Origin: an uncultured Clostridia bacterium
Lineage (GTDB): Bacteria > Bacillota > Clostridia > TANB77 > CAG-508
DNA: 34,659 bases
Assembly (NCBI GenBank): GCA_934155265.1
Contig: CAKPGU010000018.1
Location: 1 to 34,659, forward strand
Reading direction: 5' to 3'
In this document: piece after piece, positions 7,166-13,832 of the stretch
Layout: each line of letters opens with the position of its first letter
How positions within the stretch are numbered: position 1 is the first letter of the stretch
Position numbers and translations under genes: made by a program
The notes under the pieces: model-generated
The model's database searches: none
Told to the model about the DNA's origin: nothing
What the model saw: only the letters and a program-made list of their open reading frames with translations

Positions 7166-7375
7166 ATGGACAAAATTTATTATTTTTGTACGGGAGTTAC
7201 TTGTTTAGTAGGAGTTATATTTTTTATTATGGGATTATATGGTATAATTTGTTGTATCAAAAATATTTCAAATATAACTTCAAAAGATTTAATTGCATCA
7301 CTCTTTTTTTTTGCAGGAGGTGCGATTATTGCAATGATCGGAATGATCATGATACGGTTATATATGTTATTATAA
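7166..7375 (+). CDS. Small membrane protein, two TM segments
   Basis: A 69-residue protein with two hydrophobic helices: residues about 8-31 (TGVTCLVGVIFFIMGLYGII) and about 42-67 (LIASLFFFAGGAIIAMIGMI). They are joined by a short polar loop (KNISNITSKDL). GGAGG at 7153-7157 fixes ATG 7166 over the longer in-frame start at 7121. Strong promoter, own ribosome binding site and terminator make it a real monocistronic gene. The family is not recognised and no function can be assigned. Confidence 0.7.
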   Translation: MDKIYYFCTGVTCLVGVIFFIMGLYGIICCIKNISNITSKDLIASLFFFAGGAIIAMIGMIMIRLYMLL

Positions 7376-7395
7376 AAATAATAAATGCTTTGAAA

Positions 7396-7435
7396 TTTAG
7401 CTACTTAGTGTTACTAAGTAGCTAAATTTTGTTTT
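7396..7435 (+). terminator. Intrinsic terminator
   Basis: TTTAGCTACTTAGT (7396-7409) pairs perfectly with ACTAAGTAGCTAAA (7413-7426) around GTT, then TTTTGTTTT. Confidence 0.88.
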
Positions 7436-7469
7436 AAAGACAGTTTACACTATTTATTTGACTCAAAAC

Positions 7470-7498
7470 TTGTAATATAAGGAAAAATATTGTATAAT
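7470..7498 (+). promoter_or_regulatory. Sigma-A promoter
   Basis: TTGTAA (7470-7475), 17 bp, TATAAT (7493-7498), upstream of the 155-residue membrane protein. Confidence 0.6.
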
Positions 7499-7527
7499 AT
7501 AGTAGAATTTAAAATGGGAGGTTTTAT

Positions 7528-7995
7528 ATGAGTACAGTAAAACAATTTGCCAAATATGTAATATGGATAATATTGTTTTGGATATTATCAGATATTTTAA
7601 TATATTATGGATTAAACTCAACATATAAAGATATAGAAAATAAAGGAGATAATATAAGTCAAGTTACAGTAAGTGCAGCAGAAGCAACAAAAGTTAATGG
7701 GAGAATTATAGGAAAAATTTCAAATACAGAAGAAACTGATTTAAGTGGAAAATATTTAAAAATAAATTTATATGCGGAAAGTGGAAATTTGTTAGCAACA
7801 GAATATGTAGAGATTGGAAAATTAAGAGCTAATGAAGTGAAAAGTTTTGAATCTTATTTTAAGATGCAAGATGTAAAATCTTATGATATAAATATTGTTG
7901 AAGAAAAAGAAGAAAATTCAGATGGAGTATTTATGACAGAGGATATGACTAAAATAGGAGTTTTAGCACTTTTAACATATATGATATTTTTCTAA
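7528..7995 (+). CDS. Membrane-anchored protein with FxLYD-like domain
   Basis: A 155-residue protein. An N-terminal hydrophobic helix (about 8-29, FAKYVIWIILFWILSDILIYYG) is followed by an extracytoplasmic beta-rich domain and a short C-terminal hydrophobic segment (VLALLTYMIFF). The middle part (VNGRIIGKISNTEETDLSGKY, then INLYAESGNLLATEYVEI) resembles FxLYD-type domains: N-linked strand, INLY core, then a strand and an SFE-type turn. That is a fold suggestion, not a function. GGGAGG at 7516-7521 supports ATG 7528. No neighbour explains its role. Confidence 0.65.
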   Translation: MSTVKQFAKYVIWIILFWILSDILIYYGLNSTYKDIENKGDNISQVTVSAAEATKVNGRIIGKISNTEETDLSGKYLKINLYAESGNLLATEYVEIGKLRANEVKSFESYFKMQDVKSYDINIVEEKEENSDGVFMTEDMTKIGVLALLTYMIFF

Positions 7996-8014
7996 AGTAA
8001 CATAAAATGGAAAG

Positions 8015-8057
8015 TTGACAAATATTGGAAAATATGTTATTATAAGGTTACCGTAAC
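8015..8057 (+). promoter_or_regulatory. Sigma-A promoter with palindromic operator
   Basis: TTGACA (8015-8020), 17 bp, TATTAT (8038-8043) with TG one base upstream. The transcription start would fall in GTTAC-C-GTAAC (8047-8057), a perfect 11-bp palindrome well placed to block initiation. Confidence 0.6.
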
Positions 8058-8110
8058 ATTTTAATTAATACAAATGTGCTTAGTAAGTACATAAACAAAG
8101 GAGGAAAAAT

Positions 8111-8425
8111 ATGTGTAGAATTAGCGATTATCCAGGTCTTTATATGAAAGCCAAAGAAATTGTCCGGACAACAAAAATAAGTCCTGCAATGCCAGGTCAC
8201 GAAATGCTTATTAGAGCAATAGTGATTTGCAAAGTACAGGGAACAAAGAATCTGTATAATGCAGTTGCAGATGAATCGTCTGTTGTACCGGCATTAAAGA
8301 ATTTAACTCCTGAAGAGGAGGAGAGACATCCTGTAAAACAGATGATATTGGAAGCTATGCGCAGTGTAGGCATAGAAGATGACAGTGTCAAGTTGTTTAT
8401 ACAGGAACTGGCTGACCAGATTTAA
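8111..8425 (+). CDS. 104-residue protein, weakly Spo0A C-terminal-like
   Basis: A 104-residue soluble protein behind a strong ribosome binding site (AAAGGAGG). The segment PAMPGHEMLIRAIVICKVQG, followed by NLYNAVA and a helical C-terminal half (HPVKQMILEAMRSVGIEDDS), loosely recalls the Spo0A C-terminal domain (GYxYLReAI ... lYp.iA). The Spo0A recognition helix (VERAIRHAIE) is not evident, so the similarity is only a suggestion. Base composition is unlike the neighbours: about 39% G+C by hand count, with codons such as CCG, CGG and CAG that are rare nearby. That suggests recent transfer. It has its own promoter, palindrome and perfect terminator, so it is a self-contained unit. Confidence 0.7.
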   Translation: MCRISDYPGLYMKAKEIVRTTKISPAMPGHEMLIRAIVICKVQGTKNLYNAVADESSVVPALKNLTPEEEERHPVKQMILEAMRSVGIEDDSVKLFIQELADQI

Positions 8426-8431
8426 CACATT

Positions 8432-8468
8432 ACCCCATACACGAGTATACTCGTGTATGGGGTTTTTC
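8432..8468 (+). terminator. Intrinsic terminator, perfect palindrome
   Basis: ACCCCATACACGAGTA (8432-8447) is directly followed by its exact reverse complement (8448-8463), then TTTTT. It is GC-richer than any other terminator here, like the gene it ends. Confidence 0.9.
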
Positions 8469-8547
8469 CGTATTAAAATTGAATTATAAAATAAAATAAG
8501 CACACTTTTTTTAGTTATGCATATAATTAAGAAAAGAGGTGGTAAAA

Positions 8548-8994
8548 GTGGCATATTCAGAAAGAGAATTATTAGCAAGAATTGCACAATGTGAAGCTGG
8601 AGGAGAAGGAGATAATGGAATGAAGGCAGCACTAACGGTTGTTATGAATAGAGTAAGAACATCAGAAGGAGAATACGCAAGAGTATCTCAAGGTGGAAGC
8701 ATAAGAAATATAATTTTTCAACCAGGACAATTTGATTGTGTAAGAGAAACAATAAATGGACAATATAATCCACAAAAAATTTATAATATGAATCCAACAG
8801 ATATACATTATCAAATAGCTGATTGGGCTTTAGCAGGAAATACACTTAATGAAATTGGTGAATGTTTATGGTATTTGAATCCATTTAGACCAACATGTGG
8901 TTCTACATTTCCTAGTAATGGTTCTGGAACATTGCACACAAGACTAGGAAATCATTGCTTTTATAGACCTACATCTAAATATGCACAAACCTAG
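8548..8994 (+). CDS. cwlJ: Spore cortex-lytic hydrolase, CwlJ/SleB family
   Basis: A 148-residue cell-wall hydrolase (Hydrolase_2 family) acting on spore-cortex peptidoglycan during germination. The catalytic region CEAGGEGDNGMKAALTVVMNRV matches CwlJ EAEGEGKQGM..., with the key Glu just after the first helix. IRNIIFQPGQFDCV, CLWYLNPF and the C-terminal GNHCFYRPT motif all match CwlJ. Like CwlJ and unlike SleB, it lacks a signal peptide and peptidoglycan-binding domain. The start is GTG 8548 after AGAGGTGG; GTG 8539 overlaps that site and is less likely. CATATAAT at 8520-8527 recalls a sporulation-sigma -10 element, but no clear -35 is visible. The GerQ homologue follows, as in Bacillus. Confidence 0.85.
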   Translation: MAYSERELLARIAQCEAGGEGDNGMKAALTVVMNRVRTSEGEYARVSQGGSIRNIIFQPGQFDCVRETINGQYNPQKIYNMNPTDIHYQIADWALAGNTLNEIGECLWYLNPFRPTCGSTFPSNGSGTLHTRLGNHCFYRPTSKYAQT

Positions 8995-9019
8995 AATTAA
9001 AAAAGGAGGAATCTTGTTT

Positions 9020-9412
9020 ATGGCAAATATGGAAGAAAACCAAGACAAAAGAGAAAATAAGAGTGAAAACAGAAATGTTAATGTTGATCAAAATTCACCA
9101 GAAATATTAACCAATCCTATTTATACACCAGCATTTTTAAGAGAACAAATAGGTAGACTTATGAGAGTTGAATTTCTAATTGGAACAAATACTCTTACAG
9201 ATAGAATTGGAATACTTGAAGATGTTGGAGCAAGTTACATATTACTACGTTCTTTTGAGAATGATAGTTTAGTTTATTGTGACATATATTCAATAAAGTT
9301 TATAACAATTTCAACGACAGCATTTTATGGAACAATGGGAAATACAATGAGTGGAACAATGAATAATAATATGATGAATAATAGATATTATCAAGGAATG
9401 CCTAACTTTTAA
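9020..9412 (+). CDS. gerQ: Spore coat/germination protein GerQ
   Basis: A 130-residue protein with a charged N-terminus rich in Lys, Glu and Asn. A GerQ core follows: FLREQIGRLMRVEFLIGTNTLTDRIGILEDVGASYILLR, then VYCDIYSIKFITI (positions read across two stretches of the domain). The tail is Met/Asn-rich (GTMNNNMMNNRYYQGM). In Bacillus, GerQ is a coat protein needed to localise CwlJ, and N-terminal lysines are cross-linked by transglutaminase; the lysines here fit. ATG 9020 is chosen 10 nt after GGAGG. It starts 25 nt after cwlJ and a terminator follows, so the two form one operon. Confidence 0.85.
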   Translation: MANMEENQDKRENKSENRNVNVDQNSPEILTNPIYTPAFLREQIGRLMRVEFLIGTNTLTDRIGILEDVGASYILLRSFENDSLVYCDIYSIKFITISTTAFYGTMGNTMSGTMNNNMMNNRYYQGMPNF

Positions 9413-9424
9413 GTTAGTATGAAA

Positions 9425-9467
9425 ACTCCCTATACAATATAGTACGTATAGGGAGTGAATTTGTTTT
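9425..9467 (+). terminator. Intrinsic terminator
   Basis: ACTCCCTATAC (9425-9435) pairs with GTATAGGGAGT (9446-9456), followed by AATTTGTTTTT. It ends cwlJ-gerQ. Confidence 0.8.
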
Positions 9468-9488
9468 TGGAATAAAGTATGAAAAATA

Positions 9489-9517
9489 TTGTCTTTTCTT
9501 TATAAATATGATATATT
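9489..9517 (+). promoter_or_regulatory. Promoter of the pta-ack genes
   Basis: TTGTCT (9489-9494), 17 bp, TATATT (9512-9517) with an upstream TG giving an extended -10. Followed by GAAGGAGGG before ATG 9547. Confidence 0.65.
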
Positions 9518-9546
9518 GGATACGTAAAAGTGAAGGAGGGAAAATC

Positions 9547-10545
9547 ATGTCATTCATAGAACAAATTAAAGAAAGAGCAAAAACAGAAATAAAAACGATA
9601 GTATTACCAGAAGCAACAGATCCAAGAATATTAGAAGCAGCACAGATAGTAAAAAATGAAGGATATGCAAAAGTAGTACTAATAGGCAATGAAGAAGAAG
9701 TAAAAAAGATTGCTAATGAAAAAAAGATAAATATAGAAGGAACAAAAATAGTTGACCCATTAAAATCAGAAAAAACAGAAGGATATGCTAAAGAATTGTA
9801 TGAATTAAGAAAAGCAAAAGGAATGACGGAAGAACAAGCACAACAATTAGTTTTAGATCCAGTCTATTTTGGGATGATGATGGTAAAACTAAATGAAGCG
9901 GATGGACTTGTATCAGGAGCAGCACATTCAACATCAGATACATTAAGACCAGCACTACAAATATTAAAAACAGCCCCTGGAACAAAATTAGTATCAGCAT
10001 TCTTTGTTATGGTAGTTCCAAATTGTGAATATGGGTCAAATGGAACATTCATATTTGCAGATAGTGGATTAAATGAAGAACCTGATTCAGAAAAACTTTC
10101 AGAAATAGCAATATCATCAAGTAAAAGCTTTGAGCAATTAGTTGGAGATAAAGCAAAAGTTGCAATGTTATCATATTCAACATATGGAAGTGCACATTCA
10201 GCTTCAACAGAAAAAGTTATTGAGGCAACAAAATTAGTAAAAGAAAAAGCACCAGAATTAATTGTTGATGGAGAATTACAAGTAGATGCTGCAATTATAC
10301 CAGAAGTTGCAGAATTTAAAGCTAAAGGAAGTCCTTTAAAAGGGCAAGCGAATGTACTTGTATTTCCAGATTTAGGTGCAGGAAATATAGGATATAAATT
10401 AGTACAAAGATTGGCAAAAGCAGAAGCTTATGGACCACTTTGTCAAGGTATTGCAAAACCAGTTAATGATTTATCAAGAGGATGCAGTAGCCAAGATGTT
10501 GCAGGAGTTGTAGCAATTACAGCAGTCCAAGCACAACAAATTTAA
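9547..10545 (+). CDS. pta: Phosphate acetyltransferase
   Basis: A 332-residue Pta, the single-domain form typical of Firmicutes, converting acetyl-CoA and phosphate to acetyl phosphate. Family motifs are IVLPEATDPRILEAA at the N-terminus, EADGLVSGAAHSTSDTLRPA, KLVSAFFVMV, FADSGLNEEP, SYSTYGSAHS, DGELQVDAAI, VFPDLGAGNIGYKLVQRL and a C-terminal PVNDLSRGCSSQDV. ATG 9547 follows GAAGGAGGG; the longer in-frame ORF back to 9508 overlaps the promoter. With the two acetate kinases downstream it forms the acetate-producing, ATP-yielding branch of fermentation. Confidence 0.96.
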   Translation: MSFIEQIKERAKTEIKTIVLPEATDPRILEAAQIVKNEGYAKVVLIGNEEEVKKIANEKKINIEGTKIVDPLKSEKTEGYAKELYELRKAKGMTEEQAQQLVLDPVYFGMMMVKLNEADGLVSGAAHSTSDTLRPALQILKTAPGTKLVSAFFVMVVPNCEYGSNGTFIFADSGLNEEPDSEKLSEIAISSSKSFEQLVGDKAKVAMLSYSTYGSAHSASTEKVIEATKLVKEKAPELIVDGELQVDAAIIPEVAEFKAKGSPLKGQANVLVFPDLGAGNIGYKLVQRLAKAEAYGPLCQGIAKPVNDLSRGCSSQDVAGVVAITAVQAQQI

Positions 10546-10548
10546 AGA

Positions 10549-10596
10549 AAAAGGGTAAAGAGAAAACATCAAAATTATCCCCCCAATGACCCTTTT
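10549..10596 (+). promoter_or_regulatory. Possible hairpin between pta and ackA
   Basis: AAAAGGGT (10549-10556) can pair with ACCCTTTT (10589-10596) across a 32-nt loop containing CCCCCC. CCTTTT is also complementary to the adjoining AAAAGG of the ackA ribosome binding site. It may be a processing site or set the pta/ack ratio; the evidence is weak. Confidence 0.3.
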
Positions 10597-10613
10597 AAAA
10601 GGAGGAATAAAAT

Positions 10614-11807
10614 ATGAAGATTCTTGTTTTAAATTCAGGGAGTTCATCATTAAAGTATCAAGTTATAGATACTCAAACAGGCGAAATGCTAGTAAAAGGA
10701 TATTACGAAAGAATAGGTCAAACAGGATCATTTTTAACACACAAAGTAAATGGAGAAAAACACAAATTCGAGCATCCAGCTAGAAATCATGAAAAAGCAA
10801 TACAATTTGTAATGAAAAGATTGACAAGTGACCACTATGGAGTTTTCAAAAGTTTAGATGAATTAGATGCAATAGGACATAGAGTAGTTCACGGAGGAGA
10901 AGAATTTAAAGATGCAGTTTTAATAACTGATGAAGTTATACAAGGAATTAAGGATAATGAAGGATTAGCTCCTTTGCACAATCCTGCTGCAATATTAGGA
11001 ATCGAAGCTTGTAAAAAAGTTGTACCTGGAAAGCCAATGGTAGCAGTTTTTGATACGGCATTTCATCAAACAATATCAAAAGAAAAATACACATATCCAA
11101 TTCCATATGAGTATTACGAAAAATATCGTGTTCGTAAATATGGTTTTCATGGGACATCACATCAATATGTTGCAAACAGAGTCGCAGAAATATTAGAAAA
11201 AGATATCAACGAACTTAAGATTGTAAATTGTCATTTAGGGCAAGGAGCAAGTATATGTGCAATAAAAAATGGTGAATCTGTTGAAACAAGTATGGGATTA
11301 ACACCATTAGGAGGAATTCCGATGGGAACACGTTCTGGTGATTTAGATCCATCAGTTGTTACATATTTGATGAAAAAAGAAGAACTTGATGCAGATGACA
11401 TGGAAGAAATTTTAAACAGAGAATCAGGAGTATTTGGAATGTCAATGGTTTCAGTTGATTTTAGAGATATTGAGGCAGAAGCATTGGCAGGAGGAAAACA
11501 TGCAAAATTAGCATTAGATGCATATCATTATGCAGTTGCTGGTTATATTGCTAGATGTGCAGTTGCAATGGGAGGAATAGATGTAATCACATTTACTGCA
11601 GGAGTTGGAGAAAAGTCACCATACTCAAGGGGTGAAATTTGTAAATTGCTTGAAGTATTTGGAGTAGAGATATCAGGAAAATTGAATCTTGTAAAAGGAG
11701 AAGAAACTGAAATTTCAAAACCAGAATCAAAAGTAAAAGTTTTTGTTATTCCAACTAATGAAGAGCTTATGATTGCAAAAGAAACAGAAGAAGTTGTAAA
11801 AAGGTAA
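10614..11807 (+). CDS. ackA: Acetate kinase, copy 1
   Basis: A 397-residue acetate kinase that makes ATP and acetate from acetyl phosphate. N-terminal signature ILVLNSGSSSLKYQ, second signature GHRVVHGGEEF, then FDTAFHQT, YGFHGTSHQYV, NCHLGQGASI, MGTRSGDLDPSVV with the substrate-binding Arg, and TAGVGEKSP near the C-terminus. AAAAGGAGG precedes ATG. It is 68 nt after pta and presumably co-transcribed. A second acetate kinase follows directly, so this is a tandem duplication. Copy 1 keeps all family consensus residues I can check. Confidence 0.96.
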   Translation: MKILVLNSGSSSLKYQVIDTQTGEMLVKGYYERIGQTGSFLTHKVNGEKHKFEHPARNHEKAIQFVMKRLTSDHYGVFKSLDELDAIGHRVVHGGEEFKDAVLITDEVIQGIKDNEGLAPLHNPAAILGIEACKKVVPGKPMVAVFDTAFHQTISKEKYTYPIPYEYYEKYRVRKYGFHGTSHQYVANRVAEILEKDINELKIVNCHLGQGASICAIKNGESVETSMGLTPLGGIPMGTRSGDLDPSVVTYLMKKEELDADDMEEILNRESGVFGMSMVSVDFRDIEAEALAGGKHAKLALDAYHYAVAGYIARCAVAMGGIDVITFTAGVGEKSPYSRGEICKLLEVFGVEISGKLNLVKGEETEISKPESKVKVFVIPTNEELMIAKETEEVVKR

Positions 11808-11812
11808 AAAAT

Positions 11813-11852
11813 GTACCCGGTCCATAATTTTGCATAATTTTGTACCCGGTCC
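11813..11852 (+). repeat. Two GTACCCGGTCC repeats between the ackA genes
   Basis: GTACCCGGTCC at 11813-11823 and 11842-11852, 29 bp apart, each followed by ATAATTTTG or AAAATTTAC. The reverse complement occurs at 1166-1176 before the ATPase gene and related GTACYSGGTAC forms at 19075-19118. All lie in gene-to-gene gaps just upstream of a ribosome binding site. Confidence 0.6.
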
Positions 11853-11886
11853 AAAATTTACAATGAAAAAGAAAGGAAAGAATAAA

Positions 11887-13074
11887 ATGAAAATATTAGT
11901 ATTAAATTGTGGAAGTTCATCACTAAAATATCAATTAATAAATATGGAAAATGAAGAAGTACTTGCTTCAGGAAAATATGAAAGAATAGGAGAAGATGAA
12001 GCATTTATTACACATAAAGTAAATGGACAAAAAATTGAAATTAAACATCCTGCAAAAACACATGAAGAAGCAGTTGATTTTACATTAAAACAATTAATAA
12101 ACCCAGAATATAAAGTAATAGATAGTTTAGATGAAATATCTGCAATTGGACATAGATTAGTTCATGGAGGAGAAAAAATTAATAAATCTGTAGTAATTAC
12201 AGATGAAGTAGTTGAAGTGTTAAAAGAATGTATTGATTTAGCACCATTACATAATCCTGCCGGAATAATAGGAATAGAAGCTTGTCAAAAGGTAATGCCT
12301 GGAAAACCAATGGTTGGAGTTTTTGATACAGCTTTTCATCAAACAATGCCAAAAGAAAGATATATATATCCAATTCCATATGAATATTATAAAAAATACG
12401 GAATTAGAAAATATGGATTTCACGGAACATCACATATGTATGTTTCACAAAGATTAGCTGAAATTGTTAAAAAAGATATTAAAGATTTAAAAATTGTTAC
12501 ATGCCATTTAGGACAAGGTTCAAGTATTTGTGCTGTTGAAGGTGGAAAATCAGTTGATACAAGTATGGGATTAACTCCACTTGCCGGAATTCCAATGGTA
12601 ACACGTTCAGGTGATATGGATCCATCAGTTGTAACATTTTTAATGAAAAAAGAAGGTTGGACAGCTGAAGATGCTGAAAATGTACTAAATAAAAAATCAG
12701 GTGTTCAAGGAATTTCTGGTTTAGCACCTGACTTTAGAGAGATTGAAGCTGCATCATATGGTGAAAATGAAAGAGCTGCAATAGCAATTGAAAAGTTTAA
12801 ATATGAGATTGCATCATATATTGCAAAATATGCAGTAGCTATGAATGGAATAGATTATATTGTATTTACTGGTGGTGTTGGAGAAAATCAAATAAATATT
12901 AGAAAAGGAATTTGCGAAAAACTTGAATTCATGGGAGTGAAAATAGATGTTGAAGCAAATAATGTAAGAGGAGAAGAAAAAGAAATATCTGCTCCAGATT
13001 CAAAAATAAAAGTTTATTTAGTTCCAACAAATGAAGAACTTATGATAGCAAAAGAAACTGCAAGATTAGTTTAG
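11887..13074 (+). CDS. ackA: Acetate kinase, copy 2
   Basis: A 395-residue paralogue of the preceding gene, clearly similar along its whole length (ILVLNCGSSSLKYQ, GHRLVHGGEKI, FDTAFHQTMPKE, YGFHGTSHMYV, TCHLGQGSSI, TGGVGENQINIR). Two substitutions stand out. NCGSSS replaces NSGSSS in the phosphate-binding loop. MVTRSGDMDP replaces the usual MGTRSGD next to the substrate-binding Arg, so kinetics or substrate (for example propionate or butyrate) may differ. ATG 11887 is chosen after AAAGGAAAG; the upstream frame to 11830 runs through the repeats. A terminator follows, so pta-ackA-ackA forms one unit. Confidence 0.93.
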   Translation: MKILVLNCGSSSLKYQLINMENEEVLASGKYERIGEDEAFITHKVNGQKIEIKHPAKTHEEAVDFTLKQLINPEYKVIDSLDEISAIGHRLVHGGEKINKSVVITDEVVEVLKECIDLAPLHNPAGIIGIEACQKVMPGKPMVGVFDTAFHQTMPKERYIYPIPYEYYKKYGIRKYGFHGTSHMYVSQRLAEIVKKDIKDLKIVTCHLGQGSSICAVEGGKSVDTSMGLTPLAGIPMVTRSGDMDPSVVTFLMKKEGWTAEDAENVLNKKSGVQGISGLAPDFREIEAASYGENERAAIAIEKFKYEIASYIAKYAVAMNGIDYIVFTGGVGENQINIRKGICEKLEFMGVKIDVEANNVRGEEKEISAPDSKIKVYLVPTNEELMIAKETARLV

Positions 13075-13086
13075 TAATCCAACAAG

Positions 13087-13116
13087 AGGGTCGAATTTGT
13101 TCGACCCTAAAATTTT
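13087..13116 (+). terminator. Terminator after the second ackA
   Basis: AGGGTCGAA (13087-13095) pairs with TTCGACCCT (13100-13108) around TTTG, then AAAATTTT. The short T run follows an A run, so efficiency is uncertain and dgkA may be partly co-transcribed. Confidence 0.65.
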
Positions 13117-13138
13117 AATTAATGGAAATGGAGTAAAT

Positions 13139-13516
13139 ATGAATCCAAGACAAGAATATAAAAAATTGATAAATAGTTTTAAATATGCAATAGAGGGAAT
13201 TATATCTTCTTTTAAAACTGAAAGAAATATGAAAATACATGTTTTTGCAATGATTGTTGTTATTGCATTAGGTTTCTTTTTTAAGTTGGACAAGGTAGAA
13301 TGGTGTTTTGTAATTATAGCAATTGCTTCTGTTATATCTGCTGAATTGTTTAATACAGCAATAGAAACTGTTGTAGATATGATATGCCCTGAAAGAAATC
13401 CTAAAGCAAAATTAGCAAAAGATATTGCTGCTGGTGCTGTTTTAGTTGTGGCAATATGTGCTGCAATAATTGGGTTTATTGTATTTGGACCAAAAGTAAT
13501 AAATCTTTTTTTATAA
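13139..13516 (+). CDS. dgkA: Diacylglycerol/undecaprenol kinase family protein
   Basis: A 125-residue integral membrane kinase. A cytoplasmic amphipathic N-terminus (FKYAIEGIISSFKTERNMKIH) is followed by three membrane helices with the family signature ELFNTAIETVVD (Glu and Asn at the active site) and DIAAGAVLV. In Gram-positives this family (Bacillus DgkA) phosphorylates undecaprenol to recycle the lipid carrier of wall synthesis. Length matches the family (about 123 residues). ATG 13139 follows GGAG at 13130-13133. Confidence 0.92.
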   Translation: MNPRQEYKKLINSFKYAIEGIISSFKTERNMKIHVFAMIVVIALGFFFKLDKVEWCFVIIAIASVISAELFNTAIETVVDMICPERNPKAKLAKDIAAGAVLVVAICAAIIGFIVFGPKVINLFL

Positions 13517-13546
13517 ATAATTAATTGAGGTTATAAATATAAAAAA

Positions 13547-13722
13547 AATCTTGAAATATAAACTTTTCATTACATTCCTCGGCTTATTACGAAATTTAAG
13601 AAATTCTAGTTTATTTTATGGCTCCCTTCCACTCTCGTGAACTCTTTCCATAAAATGACACAGAATTTCTATAATTTCTTCATGCACATTCGTCATTTCA
13701 TTCAAAGTTTATATTTTAAGAT
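13547..13722 (-). repeat. 176-bp hairpin repeat element, copy A
   Basis: The ends are a 20-bp inverted repeat with one mismatch (AATCTTGAAATATAAACTTT / AAAGTTTATATTTTAAGATT). Read on the minus strand, it aligns without gaps to copy B (27794-27969). The inner arms also pair, so the whole unit can fold as one long hairpin topped by a nearly invariant segment (AAAGAGTTCACGAGAG, TGGAAGGG). Where the copies differ in the outer arms, both sides change together. Minus-strand bases 13695-13615 also encode a 26-codon ORF (MTNVHEEIIEIL...MERVHESGR) that is shared with copy B. Confidence 0.8.
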
Positions 13723-13754
13723 TTTCTAGTAAAATATTAGATTATAACAAATAA

Positions 13755-13807
13755 TTATCGAAAAACGATAAAAAAGTATTGACAAAAAATAAAATAGATA
13801 ATATAAT
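13755..13807 (+). promoter_or_regulatory. Consensus promoter with upstream operator
   Basis: TTATCG-AAAAA-CGATAA (13755-13771) is a perfect 6+6 palindrome directly before a perfect promoter, TTGACA (13779-13784), 17 bp, TATAAT (13802-13807). The HTH protein at the end of this operon is the natural candidate to bind it (inference). Confidence 0.7.
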
Positions 13808-13832
13808 GCTCATATCAAGGGAGGAAATTTAT

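Noticed and set aside
7186..7425. Overlapping plus-strand frame of 79 codons
   Set aside because: It overlaps the small membrane protein in another frame, has no ribosome binding site and runs through the terminator.
11830..11886. N-terminal extension of the second acetate kinase
   Set aside because: The extra residues are encoded by the GTACCCGGTCC repeat, and the normal start with its ribosome binding site lies at 11887.
13517..13778. A protein gene in this gap
   Set aside because: Apart from the hairpin element and its 26-codon ORF, all frames are short and no ribosome binding site is present.
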